Shown in pieces: positions 11,417-23,841 of a DNA stretch of 64,000 nucleotides. Position numbers and translations under genes: made by a program. Location: positions 868,001 through 932,000 of the forward strand of contig NW_024104358.1 in NCBI RefSeq assembly GCF_003945595.2, written 5' to 3'. The notes beneath the pieces are model-generated. The model made no database searches, was not told the origin of the DNA, and saw nothing but the letters and a program-made list of their open reading frames with translations. The DNA comes from Pipra filicauda (lineage: Eukaryota; Chordata; Aves; Passeriformes; Pipridae). The stretch's first letter is position 1. Every line of letters starts with the position of its first letter.

Positions 11417-14400
11417 ACCCCCTATTTTCCTCGGTTTGCTTTTAATTGAAGACTGCGCTAAATAAATAACATCACCAAAGAGAAAAGGTACTCTCTAATG
11501 GTGAATAGTCATTACTAAAGTCATAACGAGGGCTTTGGTATGAGGGGGATGGGTACAGGAAAGCACTTCCCTCCCTGAAATGTCCTCTTATCACCAGCAA
11601 ACAATTGCTAAATATACAAGGAAGGACCTTTTGCCTATTTGTCTTCTAAGTGTGCAAAAAGAGGCCCACATGACGATGAGGTATGTGCTGTCTGGTGACC
11701 TGCCCTAGGGTTATCTCATTCCTCCTTCTGCCCACTTGCCCATCTCTCATCCCCACCACCTGACAGAGCCCTCCACAGGTGGAGGGAACCACTGAACTGC
11801 CCAGCCTTCTTCTGGGAAGAGATCTACACCTGTTTCTCCACAGACAGAACTTGCAGCTGATCCACCCTGTCTGCCTCAGGAACAGGATACAGAGGACCTT
11901 CGGGGAGCAAACCGAATTGACAGAGCTCCTGGTTTATAGGGGTAAGCAACTCTACTACTGGAGTGGTAGAGTTGGATCCAGCAGACCCAAAATGAGGTCA
12001 GTCCCACAGCAAGTGTTTTGGTATAGATTTTTGAGGAGGCCAAATCCAGCACACACCATTCCCACACTGGTACCCTACACATGCAGCAGGTTTGCCTGGA
12101 AACAGAGCTGGAATTTTTGCAGCAATTCCCAAAAGCTCAAATGCAAAAGGTGCCACTTTTCAAAAAGTACAGGTTCTTCTGCTTTTGGCAATACTGTCTC
12201 TCAGAGTAAGGTGGAAACATGGACTAGAAACGCTACAGTTCCATACTCCAAATGGAACATGAACAAGCTTGTGTGCAGGTAGAAGGTGAGAACATACTTG
12301 CATGATGCAAAGAATGCTAATGTGAACAATGAATGTTTCAGTACACAAATCCCCTAATGCTTTGGTAGTGATTAGTCTTTATAGTGGCCAACTCAGTATA
12401 TGAGTTTTCCACACTGCTGCAAGAGTTCCAAGAGAGGAGTTAGGAACTTGCAAGAAGTTGCGGAGGATAAGCTGTAGCAGCCTGTACCAGATGACACTAA
12501 AAAGCTACAGAAGCATCTCAACAATGGAGCCATTCTACTAAATATTCCCACTGCTGTGTTAGGTGGAACATTGTGATGGGGATCTTGCTGCTGTCCTAGG
12601 CATGTCTATGGCAGTAGGTGCACAGCACTTGAAAACAGATGCTGACTAGACCCACTCCAAGCCTGGACTCACAGATGAATTTATGTAACATTCACAGCAA
12701 AGGAAACAAAAAATAGATGTTAGTTTCCTTATTTAATGACTGGACAATGAATGATGTAATTGATTTTTAAGAAGAGTGTTTAACCAGAGAAACAACTGAC
12801 CTAAGTCTCAGGCAAAGGCGTAGTAGTATCAAACATTTTCATAAAGTGAGAGCTGTGGAGCAAGCTCTCTCCTTCTGTAGAAAGCTCTGCCTGGCTTCTC
12901 CACATAACTCTTCACTCCCTGGAAGCCAAATTCTTGTCCAAGCAAATTCAGCCAGGCTGCAGAGCTAGACGGCTCACTTCATCCCAACAAACTGAAAGCA
13001 TTTAAATAAATGCCTTCATAAGTTTAGAACCTGATTACTTTATATTCACTGGAGGAAGAATACTGCCTCAAATTTGAACTGCCCTCTGGAAGCCTATCTG
13101 AATTGGTGGCTTAAAAGGGGTTTCTTGTCTCTCAACTCCAGGCATATAATGTAAGTTTGGTGGGAAAAACCCAGGCTGTACTATGTCACGGCCACACACT
13201 TCCAGTACCAAGGAAAGAAACACTTCTCCATTGTGTCTTGTTTGCTACTCTATGCAAAGAGAGATTTTCCTAAGTGATAAGAATGAAACATTTCACTCAA
13301 AATCTTAAAGAACACAGAATTAGTTTGTGATACCTGAAATAGCACTACTGATACACTTCCTTTATATCTCATTCTGACTCATGACATATATCTTCAAGAT
13401 ATCCCCTGCCAGACAGCCGATAAGACTTAGTCTAGGGCTCCAAATGACTAATTGGTAAGAATATATCTTAAAGAGAATGCTTTTAATTTTGTGTGTTTGA
13501 CATCTTTATATACATTTTGTGAGATGATAAATACATTTTCACCAGGTTTCCATTGGTGCCATATGGTGGCTCACAAAAAGCTGAACAAATGAGGTGCAAT
13601 GAGGCTCATTAAATAAAATAAAAAGGGAAGATCTATTAAAAGGACCTTTAGAACGTACAAGATGATGTTCAGGTGGAGAAGATACCCTCTGCCTTGCCAC
13701 TCTGGTATTTCTGATAGATAGTCAGAAATGCCTCTGCCCCTGTTAGAGGAACCAGTGGACTTGTGAGGAGAAGCAGCCTCAGGAACATTTCAAATATGAA
13801 CAGAAGGCAGAACAGAAATACCTTTCCCAAACACAGATGCAAGCCAAATGTCCTTAAAAGTGGAGAAACTGTGGGAGATGCCAGCTGATGGACATGGTAA
13901 TACTGAATCAGGTAACGGCTTCTGATGGACAGATGACTCATAAGTCAAGGGCACCAGGCCAGAAGTCCAGCTGCAGCAGTAGGGTGAAAGAGCTACAGGC
14001 AACAAATGGGAAGAAGGTTCAGATGCTGCCTGTCCTCTCTCTCCTTGAAAGGGAAGGAGGGTCAGAATATGTCTTGATGTAACAGAACCACAGCCCCTGC
14101 CCACCCCCCCACACCTCCCCACTGAGTACTGTGGATCAGTATTAATGATTCACAAAGGGATCACCAGTCTCAGGGCAGCACTGAAAGCAGCAGGAACCGT
14201 TGCTTGAAGAGGTTCTTCAGGGTTGGTTTGCTCTCCATCAAACATGCAGCCACCTCACTGTCAGATTGCATGCATTTGGAGGACCGGGGAGAGAGAGAAT
14301 GTCTACAAAACTCCATCAACCTCTGCCTTAACAGCTGTTTCCCAGTTCAGTCTGGCAGCATTATTGGGTGTCCTCTGGAAGCAGCCTCCCAGAACTGCAG

Positions 14401-14887
14401 CAGTCCCTTAAAATGTAACAAAATCCCTACCATCAGCTTGCAACACATGCAAACAACCAGATAGTGATGTGTACCTTCCATCAGGGTTATCTGAGCATTT
14501 ATAGGAGCACAAAGGATGCTTTTGTGTGACCCCGGAAGTTAGAACATGGACACAAGCACCTCGGGTCTTGTCTGCACTAGGACCACTCTTGCTTGAGCTA
14601 TGCTAGAGAAGAGCATCTCAAGCTAATTCTGCACTGAAAATCTATCCAGAGTGTTAGAGAAAGCCCCAGCTGGTACTACTGTGGGACACATCCACTGCTT
14701 AATTACTGTTAGAGCTGTGGTTCAGAAAGATGAGGTGCCTTATTACAGCTGCTGTAAGAACTAGCCTTCTTCTCCCCTGCTTTTCATGTGCAAGTGTGTG
14801 CTGCTTCTCTAACCTGGCTGGAGGACAAACCCAATGACAGCAACTCACCTGCTTTGGAATCGCTGGATTAAGAGCAGCAGTTTTAAC

Positions 14888-14902
14888 TTTTTTTTTTTTT
14901 TT
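14888..14902. repeat. T15 homopolymer
   Basis: An uninterrupted run of fifteen T. No CR1 or SINE body is attached to it. Confidence 0.95.
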
Positions 14903-17511
14903 AATGGTAAGAATACTCAAGAAAATGGCCAAAATGGATCAGCAGATCAAAGGGAAGGACTCTGTTGTCACTTATTTCAAGGTAGTCTATCACACTGAAC
15001 CTAACCCTACCATTATAATTATGATAGTAAAATTTGGTGCCAGCATGGCATTTAGCCTTTCTTCATGTCTTTACATTTCCAGTTCCCTCTAGTTTTAATA
15101 GATTTGCCAGTAACGACTATTGCATCTCTGACCTCTGGCCATTTCCTAAAGCCTGTGCCTTCACCTAAACCCATCATACTGCAAAAGTCCTCTGTAGGAT
15201 TCCTGTTTTAGACATTAATGTCTAAAATAATGTCTTCAATAGAAGCAGCAGATGCACAAGGCAGAAATAAAGACATAGAGAGCAGGAAAGAGGGAGGACA
15301 GCACTGATTAAGTTTTTCTGTGTTACAGCTTGTTCTTCCAGAAAGGCTCGCTGTCAGCTGTTCCCTAGCACTCTGCATGTGTCTCTTCTGGCTGGAAAGC
15401 ACTGCATTGTGTGTTAGATGCAGCACAATTTCTCCTGGCTATTGCTCACTAATTGCAGACCCACTTCAGGGTCATTCAGCCTCTGCTCAACAGGATGCTG
15501 CACTTCACCTTTATAAAAAACCCTTCCTGGGACACAGTACACAGCAGACCCTACAATGACAGACATGATATACTAATTAAGTTGCATCAGCTGTATATTT
15601 TCTCACATCCCATATAAAAGAATGGTGCACTCCTCTAAAACCTCTAAGGATACAGATAAAGCGTAACTAACCAGTGGGGGAAAAGAAAGGTCCCCATCTA
15701 CTCTGGCAATATATCCTTAACAGGTCCTTTCACAAGGAAAACACTGTTAGGCTGGGAAATGAAAATAAGGCGTATTGGTTCAGCCTGACCATAAATGGGC
15801 AGATAACAAGGGATTAATGTATGAGACATTATCAAAATAGGGGAAAAAGATAATTTTTGTATTATTTTGTACTTATTTACACCTGTTCATATATCCAGAG
15901 GGAACCTGTGTAACTCTTTCTTTAAATTTCCCAAGCTGGAGTGACGTTTATAAGATTTCACTGCCTTAACTATATTTACCCTATTTTATGTTACCACAAA
16001 GAGGACTTAGAGCTGATAAAATATACTTCCAAAGAGCACATTAGTCTCCTTTTGGAATGATGAGCTGCCATTAAAACTGACAGGTATTTTCGATAATTTC
16101 CCATGGGAAACTATCCCCTGACTCCTCTAAAAGCTTTTCAGACCCCACTGCTGCTGCCATTCACAAGGCACAAGCAAAACACCCCGCTCCCGCTGTCCAT
16201 TTCCAAGCACTCTTCAAAAACAAATGACAAATTCCCCAGCAAATTGCTACTGAATACAATTTGCCTGCCCTCCTTGATTTTGCTTATAAGGAAGAGTGTT
16301 TTGTTCATATTACTCTTCCTGCCAAAACCACATTATCACAAGTTAAAGGGGGAAATTACTTTGCGGGAGCCTTTAATTAAAAGAGGGTTGCATTTCATTG
16401 CCTTTTTTTCTCTGTGATAGACATTGCTATCCCTCCCCTCTCCTTTCTCCATCTTCCAAAAACCAATCCGGAACAGGTTGGCACGATGGTCTTTTACTGA
16501 ATCTACATCACCACTGAAATTCACTCCTTTTATACACTGTCAGAATGCAGCATTGCACAATGCAATAAATAACTGTTTTATTCACTGAGGGCTTACCTGG
16601 CACTGGCTATCATACTGTTCTTTCTAGTACTGTGCAATAATAACAATTTTTTTACCAGTGTGTTTATTTAGCATTAAGAAATAATTGCAAGGAGCACAGT
16701 ATCACAGTCTGGCTATTTTTTTTATTTATTTGTCCCATTAATTGTATCTGAATTGTTCAAATTTTAATGTGTTGTTGAGAGTAAAAATTATTAAGAGCAT
16801 CTTTTTCTATATTGTTAACTTTTTTCTGAACTAGGAAACTAGTTTCTCATGCCTGTCATGAGTCTAAGCGAACTGCTATGTTCATTTTCTCTCAGAAGAG
16901 AGATAATGTTGTGTGACCGTGTGTTTTTTGAATGATTAGATTCTTTACCTCTGCTTCACTTCTATCTTCACTTCTATCTAGCTCATTGAAATATCACTCA
17001 GAAACCTGTACCAGACATATCAGTGCCATTTGTGATCAGATATCTTTCCAGGATTTGCTGCTTGGCAGACCACTGCAAGATTTTAAGACCTTCTGCAGTA
17101 ATTTAATTTTTTTCCTTGAAAGAGATTTTTTTCCTCTAAATGTATTCCCTCTTCCTTTTGGGGCTGATACACATCTATGAAGCGTATCTGGCTTTCCTTG
17201 CTTAAAAACTCCTGGATCAGCAGAAGTGTGTGCAACTGTAGGTGTTAAGGGTTTCTCTGACAGCATGAGGCATTTGGATGGTACACTCCTAAGCTCATTT
17301 CAAAAGAAACTATGGGGGGTTTATTCTCACTGTTATACAGCACAAATTTATCACAAGTGGAATAAAAAGACAGTAAAAAACCCCATAAGCACATCCTTGT
17401 CAAGAAACCATTATCTAAATAGCCCCTGAGATGTGTCACAAGCACAAAACCACATTCTTTCCTCAGGAGATGCCTTTCAAAGCCAAGAGGTAAAAAAGGC
17501 ATGATAAAATA

Positions 17512-17585
17512 TAGAGTTCAGAAAAAGATGACCCAAGGTCTATACACTATAATTCAGCATGCATGAGCTCCAATCCAAAACATGG
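17512..17585 (+). repeat. Local diverged repeat, copy A
   Basis: About 70 bp containing gatgaccca, ctatacacta, ttcagcat and aaaacat in this order and spacing, matching copy B at 18497-18570 at roughly three bases in four by eye. The similarity fades outside this segment. It could be an old local duplication or two members of an ancient repeat family that I cannot name. Confidence 0.6.
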
Positions 17586-18496
17586 AAACACTGAGGAAAC
17601 TTAAGGTAAATCACCCTAAGGAATGAAGTCACTGTGTAGGAGGTTATGTCCCTCAAACCTACAAGTAGATGCTTTCATTCAAGCATAAAGTAGTCATAAC
17701 TCTCAACGTCATAATTCTCCTTAGAGGATTTTATGAGCTCTATCACAGATGCACTGACTTAAGCATTAGCAGATTTGGCTTATCTTTCCCCTATGTATTT
17801 GGGTACATATGGCCCTCCTCGGTGATGACTGATTTGAAAGTTGAGCTCAGATTTAACACGGCAATTTGCTCTGTTGCTATAAATCTCTCTCACCCAAAAA
17901 TAACTGCAGGAGGGGTGAGGAAAGAAAGGAAGTCCTGAGCACAGCCAGTGCTATAGAAGTATCTCCTGAACTCCACTTTGAGTCAAATAGAAATATTTGA
18001 ACCCTCTGAAGCTCTAGTATCTCCACATCATCCTTTTCAGGTATTTCTGCAGGCCAGGTTACAGCCAGAGCACTGTGATGTCTTGGTTCTCTTGGTAGGA
18101 GAGAATTGCCATTACAGGACAATAGAAGCTAAGTCTATTTAAGAAACATTATAAAAGGCATTTTAAGAATCTGAGCTGTAAAAGCTGTGGTTCTAGTCTA
18201 AAGAATGAGTCCATTAAAGAAAGCGTCACTAGATGTTTCCATGTTTATTATGTGCTAGTAACTCTTGGCTGAATGTGTGCAATTTGTGAGTACAAAGACA
18301 TTTTTCTTCTAACAGCCAATCTTAAAAACTCAAGCTGGGATCTGAGAGGTGGGGTGGGCTTTTCATTCTCATACCTCATTACCAGGAAACATCAATTAAT
18401 ATGTATTTGCTTATGCAGCTGTAACTGATCCTTATTATTCTATTTTTTAATCTTGAAACCCATTTGAATACAAGAGCCAAAAAATGCAAACCAGAC

Positions 18497-18570
18497 TACA
18501 GAGTTTACGCAATGATGACCCAGTGCCTATACACTGTAACTCAGCATACCTGAGCACAAATTGAAAACAT
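18497..18570 (+). repeat. Local diverged repeat, copy B
   Basis: Partner of copy A at 17512-17585, about 1 kb away in direct orientation. Shared blocks are gatgaccca, ctatacact, a tcagcat block and gaaaacat. Confidence 0.6.
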
Positions 18571-19229
18571 CTGACAAAAAGTCACAAATGTTGCAACACT
18601 AATAACCCAGATAAATGGTGACGGTACCACTGTTTAGAGTCAGACTCTCCCCAGACGACTGCATGGGTTGTTACTGTCCTCTGAACTCCTGCCAGTATCT
18701 TTTCAGGAACGAGTGCACGAGGCTCAATGTATTATCCTAGACAAAGTCACAAAAAGCCACATAGGAGGGTTATTGCCTCCCTATATTATCATGTAGTATC
18801 TCTGTCATCGCTTCCCTGGTGGCAAGCATACAGTATTGTGAATTTATGTTTAACCTATGGCTTAAGCACTAGAAGGGCAGGAGTTTATCAAAAAGGCTTT
18901 GAGCAACAACTTGTGCTCCACCCACATGTGCTACAAGCCACCAGCCCAGCTTAGATGAATCCAACCTGGAGCTCCTGCCTCTCCCTGGGATCAAGAAGGC
19001 AAGCAATTTAAGTCAGTAGCCATTCTGTAATGAAATGAGATTTTTAGAAGACTATCCTAAATTACAATTAGTTCATAATAATTAGCAATGAACAACAACA
19101 ACAAAAATAGCATTCATTCACTTAAAATTATTTTTAATGTTCTAATGACTGGTACATAATTATACCAGAGAAGGGCTATTTAAAAGAGGGAAAAAAAGAA
19201 GATAGCTTCAAAAGAAGAGAATTCATTTG

Positions 19230-19480
19230 CTGTTTATTTGCTTCAGGGTTCTAATTACTCTGGAAACCAGCAACCCTCCTGATAGGATTACTGACACGAA
19301 CGCAACTGCAGCTGCAAGGAACGCTGAGCACATCAGTTTTTTAGCACCATTAAAACAGTCCTCTATAAATACCAGATGCATCTATCTATCTATTTCTCTC
19401 CCTTCTCAGCACTTACTAGCGGAGCGGTCGCAGAGCATATCACAAAAATGAAATGTGTAGCTGTGGCAGAACTGGCGCAG
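19230..19480. other. CpG-retaining block, candidate conserved element
   Basis: In an otherwise CpG-poor intron this 250-bp block keeps several CpGs: gacacgaacgcaac near 19293, aacgctgag near 19320, gcggagcggtcgcag near 19420 and ctggcgcag near 19473. It also has a TAATTA homeodomain core near 19251 and a short CTAT run at 19381-19392. Retained CpGs can mark undermethylated or constrained regulatory sequence. This is inference only. Confidence 0.25.
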
Positions 19481-20540
19481 TAGAGCAAGTAATTTGTATC
19501 ACGCTGTATAAGAGTTTAAGTTTTATTATTAAGTATATGTCACAGATATACTAGCACCAGTTCATCTTCTTTCCCCTTATAGTTCAGATTTATACACTTA
19601 TTAATAAAATCCAGACGGTCATTTCAACACCCTCATTTAGCAAAATAAGCCAGTCAAATCTGGTCAGAGTCGCATGGACTCCATGTAGCAACGGAGAAAG
19701 TCCTGGCAACTTTAATTGTTGCTGTCTAGAGAAGATTTATGATGCTATCCATCCTGGCCCTAGCTAATAAATCACATCTTCCTCTGGTTTTCAGCAGATA
19801 TGTTGGATGAAAAAGGCTGGGAGGTCTCTTTAGTGTCTCCTGAAAGTGGCACAGAGGTAGAAACCACCAGGCTTAGCATTGCTTTTGCTTCTACCCATAT
19901 GGACTCTCAAAGAATTGGTTTTGCTGATGGGGTTTTGAAAACGATCAAGAGGAGGATTTTCTCAGGAATGGAAGTTGGAGGAACCTCTAGCTGCCATTCT
20001 GTTCTGGTCCCAGCACCTAAAACATCTGGCTTGGTGCCTCTAATCCTCATCTTCCAAGGAGCAAGCCTCAGGTGACACTTCCTACCATTTGTCTTGGTTA
20101 GTAGGCAAGCTCTCAGGACAGCCACTGCCTTCTACCGCAAATATGCAGCCATTCTCAGTGGGAGTGGCAGGTTCAACAGCAATGAAAAACAATAGCTAAA
20201 AGAGAAGGAAAATATCTTCAAATATCAAGTTTTTGCATTCTGTCCTCTTCACTTTTCTAGCCAGCTAATATGAAGAATCAATGCCACAGAGCAGTTAGGC
20301 ATTTCTTAGGTCCAGTGGGAGCAGCATCAAGGAGAAAAAAGTATAAATGTTCTATAAAATAATACATTTATCAAAACACTCAAGAGACAGAGAAATGCCA
20401 AACCAGCAGTTTCCTTAAGAGATCGTCCTGTAATGGTCTTTGGGCAGCAAAATCAGAGGATAAATTAAAATTCTTACTTGATACTCTTAATAAACGTATT
20501 ATTGAAAGAAACGCAAGAGAGGTTGGGAGCCTACACTTAC

Positions 20541-20696
20541 AATATCACAGAAGAGTACCACAGAATATTCTGAGTTGGAAGGGACCCATAAGGATCATCA
20601 AGTCCAAGTCTTAAGTGAATGAACCATGTGGGGATCAAATCCACAACCGTAGTGTGTTATTAGCACCAAGCTCTAACCAACCAAGCTAATCTGAAG
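20541..20696 (-). mobile_element. SINE with tRNA-Ile head and CR1-like tail
   Basis: Read on the minus strand, the element starts at about 20696 with ttagcttggttggttagagc (tRNA D-arm and A-box region), then tggtgctaataac, which carries an AAT anticodon as in tRNA-Ile. A decayed B box (ggatttgatcc for GGTTCGATCC) follows; the loss of CG to TG fits deamination of a methylated CpG. A tail then closely resembles the CR1 3' end (gatgatccttatgggtccct, tccaactcagaatattctg) and ends near 20541. A tRNA-derived promoter fused to a LINE tail is the standard SINE design: transcribed by RNA polymerase III and mobilised by the partner LINE, here CR1. From memory, this matches the tRNA-Ile-derived SINE of passerine birds (TguSINE1). 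The head is not a functional tRNA gene, since no acceptor stem can be made. Confidence 0.85.
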
Positions 20697-20756
20697 CCTG
20701 GGAAGACAAATCAGATGGAGCACAAGAAGAACACCAGTGAAAAAAACCCAGCATTC

Positions 20757-21662
20757 CAATGTTTAGTATCTTCATAAGAGATCTGGATGATGGGATAAAA
20801 TGTACAATTTTCTAATGATACCAAACTGAGTGGGCACGTGGACAGTTTGGAAGGGAGAGCCAGCCTGCAGGAGGACTGCATAGGCTGGAATAGTGGGCTA
20901 ACAAGAACCTTATGAAATTAAACAAGGACAGGTCTAAGGTCTTGCACCTGGAAAAATAGAATCCAGGAGTGCAGCATAGGCTGGGATCTACCTGGCTGGG
21001 GAGCAGCTCTGTGGAAAGGGACCTGGTGGTCCTAGTGGACAAGCTCAATATGAGTGAACAGTGTGCTACTGGGCAAAGAAAGCCCACAGAATGATGACCT
21101 GCATGAACGTGTGCATCCCCAGCGGAGATAAAGAAGTCATACCCTGCCCTACTCAGTGCTTTTCAGGACACCTGGAATACTGCATTCACTTTCAGTCACA
21201 GCTATACAAAAAAGGTGTGGACAGGCTGGACAGGGTCCAGAGAGGGGCCACAAAAAAGGAAAGGCTGAGAGAACTGAGTTTGTTCAGTCTTGAGACAAGA
21301 AAGCTCAGGTCAAACCTTATCATCATGTTCCAGTATTTAAACGGCGGCTACAAAGGCAATGTACCTTTGAAAGGTGGCTACCTTTTTACAAGGAGTCACA
21401 GGGGAAAGGGGAGAGGTAAGGGATACATATTACTCCTGCGGAAATTCTGACTGGACACAAAAGGAAAATATTTCACAATGAGAACAATCAGCCATTGGAA
21501 TAATCTCCCCAGGGAAGCAGTGAATTCCCCAACATTGGACACATTTAAGATTCAGCCGGACAGGGTGCTGGGTCATTTTGTGTAGACCATGCTTTTGCCA
21601 AGAAAGGTTGGTCCAGATGATCCTTGGGGTCTCTTCCAACTTGTTATTCTACGATTCTGTGT
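20757..21662 (+). mobile_element. CR1 LINE, 5'-truncated, plus strand
   Basis: About 900 bp of CR1 begins in the reverse transcriptase just before the catalytic motif. IFIRDLDDGIKCTIF is readable near 20768-20812, and stop codons follow where FADD should be. The ORF2 C-terminal part follows (gacctggtggtcctagtgga near 21020, acaggctggacagggtccag near 21221, gaaaggctgagagaactgag near 21259). The 3' UTR ends with ggtctcttccaac...ttctacgattctgtg at about 21627-21661. It is heavily mutated with many stops and small indels, and lies 60 bp from the SINE on the other strand. Confidence 0.9.
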
Positions 21663-23797
21663 TTCTTCCTGTCATTATAAGCCATCTCTGTAATTCATAC
21701 AAATATATGGCTTTCTAATTCATGTGAAAACATATTTATCTATTAATAATGAAAACATCCCCCTACTCCTCATGTAAAGTGCATTCCCAATGCAAAATAA
21801 ACAGAAAGTCTGTGCACTAGAGTGTAATGTACAGTATAGTGATCCAAGTTTAAATGAGCTGGCTCAAGAAAAGGAGCTACAGCAGTAGAGCACAAAGCTT
21901 TTCTTCCTATAGGTAGACTCCTCTGAGCTCCCTGGCTGGGTTATGTTTCTCCATGACATGCTGCAGAAGGCAGTACAGACATACCCAAAGACAAAACAAA
22001 CAGAGCAGATGCAGAGACACATGGAAACAGTGAGCCACCGGTCGGCAAGACAGTAAGCAGTCAGCACGCTTCAGTAGCTCAAACGCTGGCAAGCTTTCAG
22101 CCAGCAAGGTACAGTCATCAGGTGGGATATGAAGGAGACCATGGGGTGACTTTGTGATAGGGAGCTCTTCCCAAGGAAGAGCATAGGTGATACCATCATT
22201 TAGACACAGGTGGAATTGCAGTGATGGGGGGGGGAAAGTCCATGTGGTGGGGGAAAAGTCCATAAAGCTGCCAGGGAGAGAGGGAGCTTAAGAAGGGCTG
22301 GAACAAAGGAGAAGAAGCTTAGGTTTAATATGTACACGAGAATCAGGCCTGAAAACGATTCCCAATCTCTCTGGGTGGCAGTTTCCCAAAGATTGCAGAA
22401 GTTCACTTTGCTTGTGTTGATAGGCATCACAGAAGCAGGTTTATAAAGACTAATACTGGCCTCTAAATATTTGAAATCTTCACTTATTTGAGTTATATGT
22501 GTAACAGGATGAAAAGACTGTGTCATATCTGTTAACAACCTCATTAATGAAAACCCTAATTGCTGGCTAACGCTTAAAACAGCAAATAGTACGTATTTCT
22601 TGAGCAGTCAGTCACATTAAGCATCAAGTTACTTCTCCCTCACACTTCCGAGATGATGTTCAGCTTTCAAAGGGAAAAGAGGGAAAAAGAATGCTACCTG
22701 CAGTCTCGTAATAGTGTCAGTTGTGAAAAAGACTCAGCTTCATGATTTCCAAAGTTGCTATTTTTGTACATGCTTGGAAAAAGCACAGTTTAACAAAACT
22801 TCACAATCACCAATCCTCACAAAATGTTCAGCTTGTGTTTGCCAGCTCTTCACCAAGCCAATTCATTTTTTAAAAGCAGCTTAGCAGAGACAACCACTTA
22901 GATTTAGATTTGAATTCTTCTGTATGGCATTCATCAGTAGAAATGAAATACTTTGGAGATAAAAACAATTGTATTGTTTCATTAGCCTGAAATATTTCAG
23001 ATGGGGTCAGCAATAAAAGTAGATAGCTTTTAGATATGAGCACGGCAGAAAAACTATGTTTCACAGTGAGAGTTCAGAATGACTCTGGCAAATAACCTGC
23101 TCTTCTAACAGAAAAAGTGAGAGTAAGGTCAGGTCAGCACATGGACTGACTTGTTTGGCTGATGAAGGTCTCGCTGTTCTTTGAGCTCTGTGTGTTGTGC
23201 ATCCTAATACACAGAGTTTCAAAGCTTCCTGGTGGTTGCTTTACCTCATGGGGAAAAGCAAACACAGTGGAAAATGTTCCATAAACTCCAAAGACAGAGC
23301 CAACCTTATGATCTACACACATTATTTTCCCCGAAGGCAAGTCAAAATAGGATGCCTTTCACGCATAGATGTCTCAGTGTTCTTCCTCCTTCAAACTCCT
23401 GATGAGATATCACTCCAGATCGGAAACATTTATGAATGCACCTTTCTCCAGGCCATCATAAGATTTAAGAAAGGTTGTGGAAGTCAGTGTGAGCCCCAAA
23501 CCAGATTTTAATCAGTACTCGACTGACCTAATGCATTCATTTCGTTATAGAAAAGCTAAAAATTACTTTCATTAGAAAAACAAGCACTGGAGAACCAAAG
23601 CACTAGTATTTCAGGAGGCAACGTGTAAAGCAAGCAAGAAAACTCCAGACAAAATACTTTTAAATTCCATTTCATCTTGGGAAGTTACTACTCAGACTTC
23701 ACTAGAATACAACACCACAACCTAGTAAAGATTTTTAGCTTGACCAGCAGAGTACCCTGTGGCAGTCTATAAAGCCAACTTGTTGGTATTAACATAC

Positions 23798-23841
23798 AAG
23801 ACACAACTTAGAACTTAAGTTCTAAGAGACAACTTTGAACT
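23798..23841. repeat. 20-bp perfect palindrome within a 26-bp-period duplication
   Basis: Bases 23807-23826 (cttagaacttaagttctaag) form a perfect 20-bp palindrome. An 18-bp unit at 23798-23815 recurs at 23824-23841 with two mismatches, giving a 26-bp period. Confidence 0.8.

Larger units (their letters stand above)
8317..20540. other. Long unique non-coding stretch
   Basis: I find no exon with convincing coding sequence and splice sites, and no recent transposon. Contents listed elsewhere are an X-box (11402-11416), a T15 run (14888-14902), a diverged local duplication (17512-17585 and 18497-18570) and a CpG-retaining block (19230-19480). A short direct repeat of tgcatccttcaat occurs at 10603-10615 and 10624-10636. 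The longest open frame, 11779-12282 on the plus strand, starts at GTG and resembles nothing I know. Confidence 0.45.

Noticed and set aside
11779..12282. 167-codon open frame on the plus strand, the longest single frame in the window
   Set aside because: It opens with GTG rather than ATG, has no recognisable domain, and its length is near what chance gives in 64 kb.
20620..20696. Possible tRNA-Ile gene
   Set aside because: A and B box remnants are visible but no acceptor stem forms, and the head is fused to a CR1 tail, so it is a SINE.
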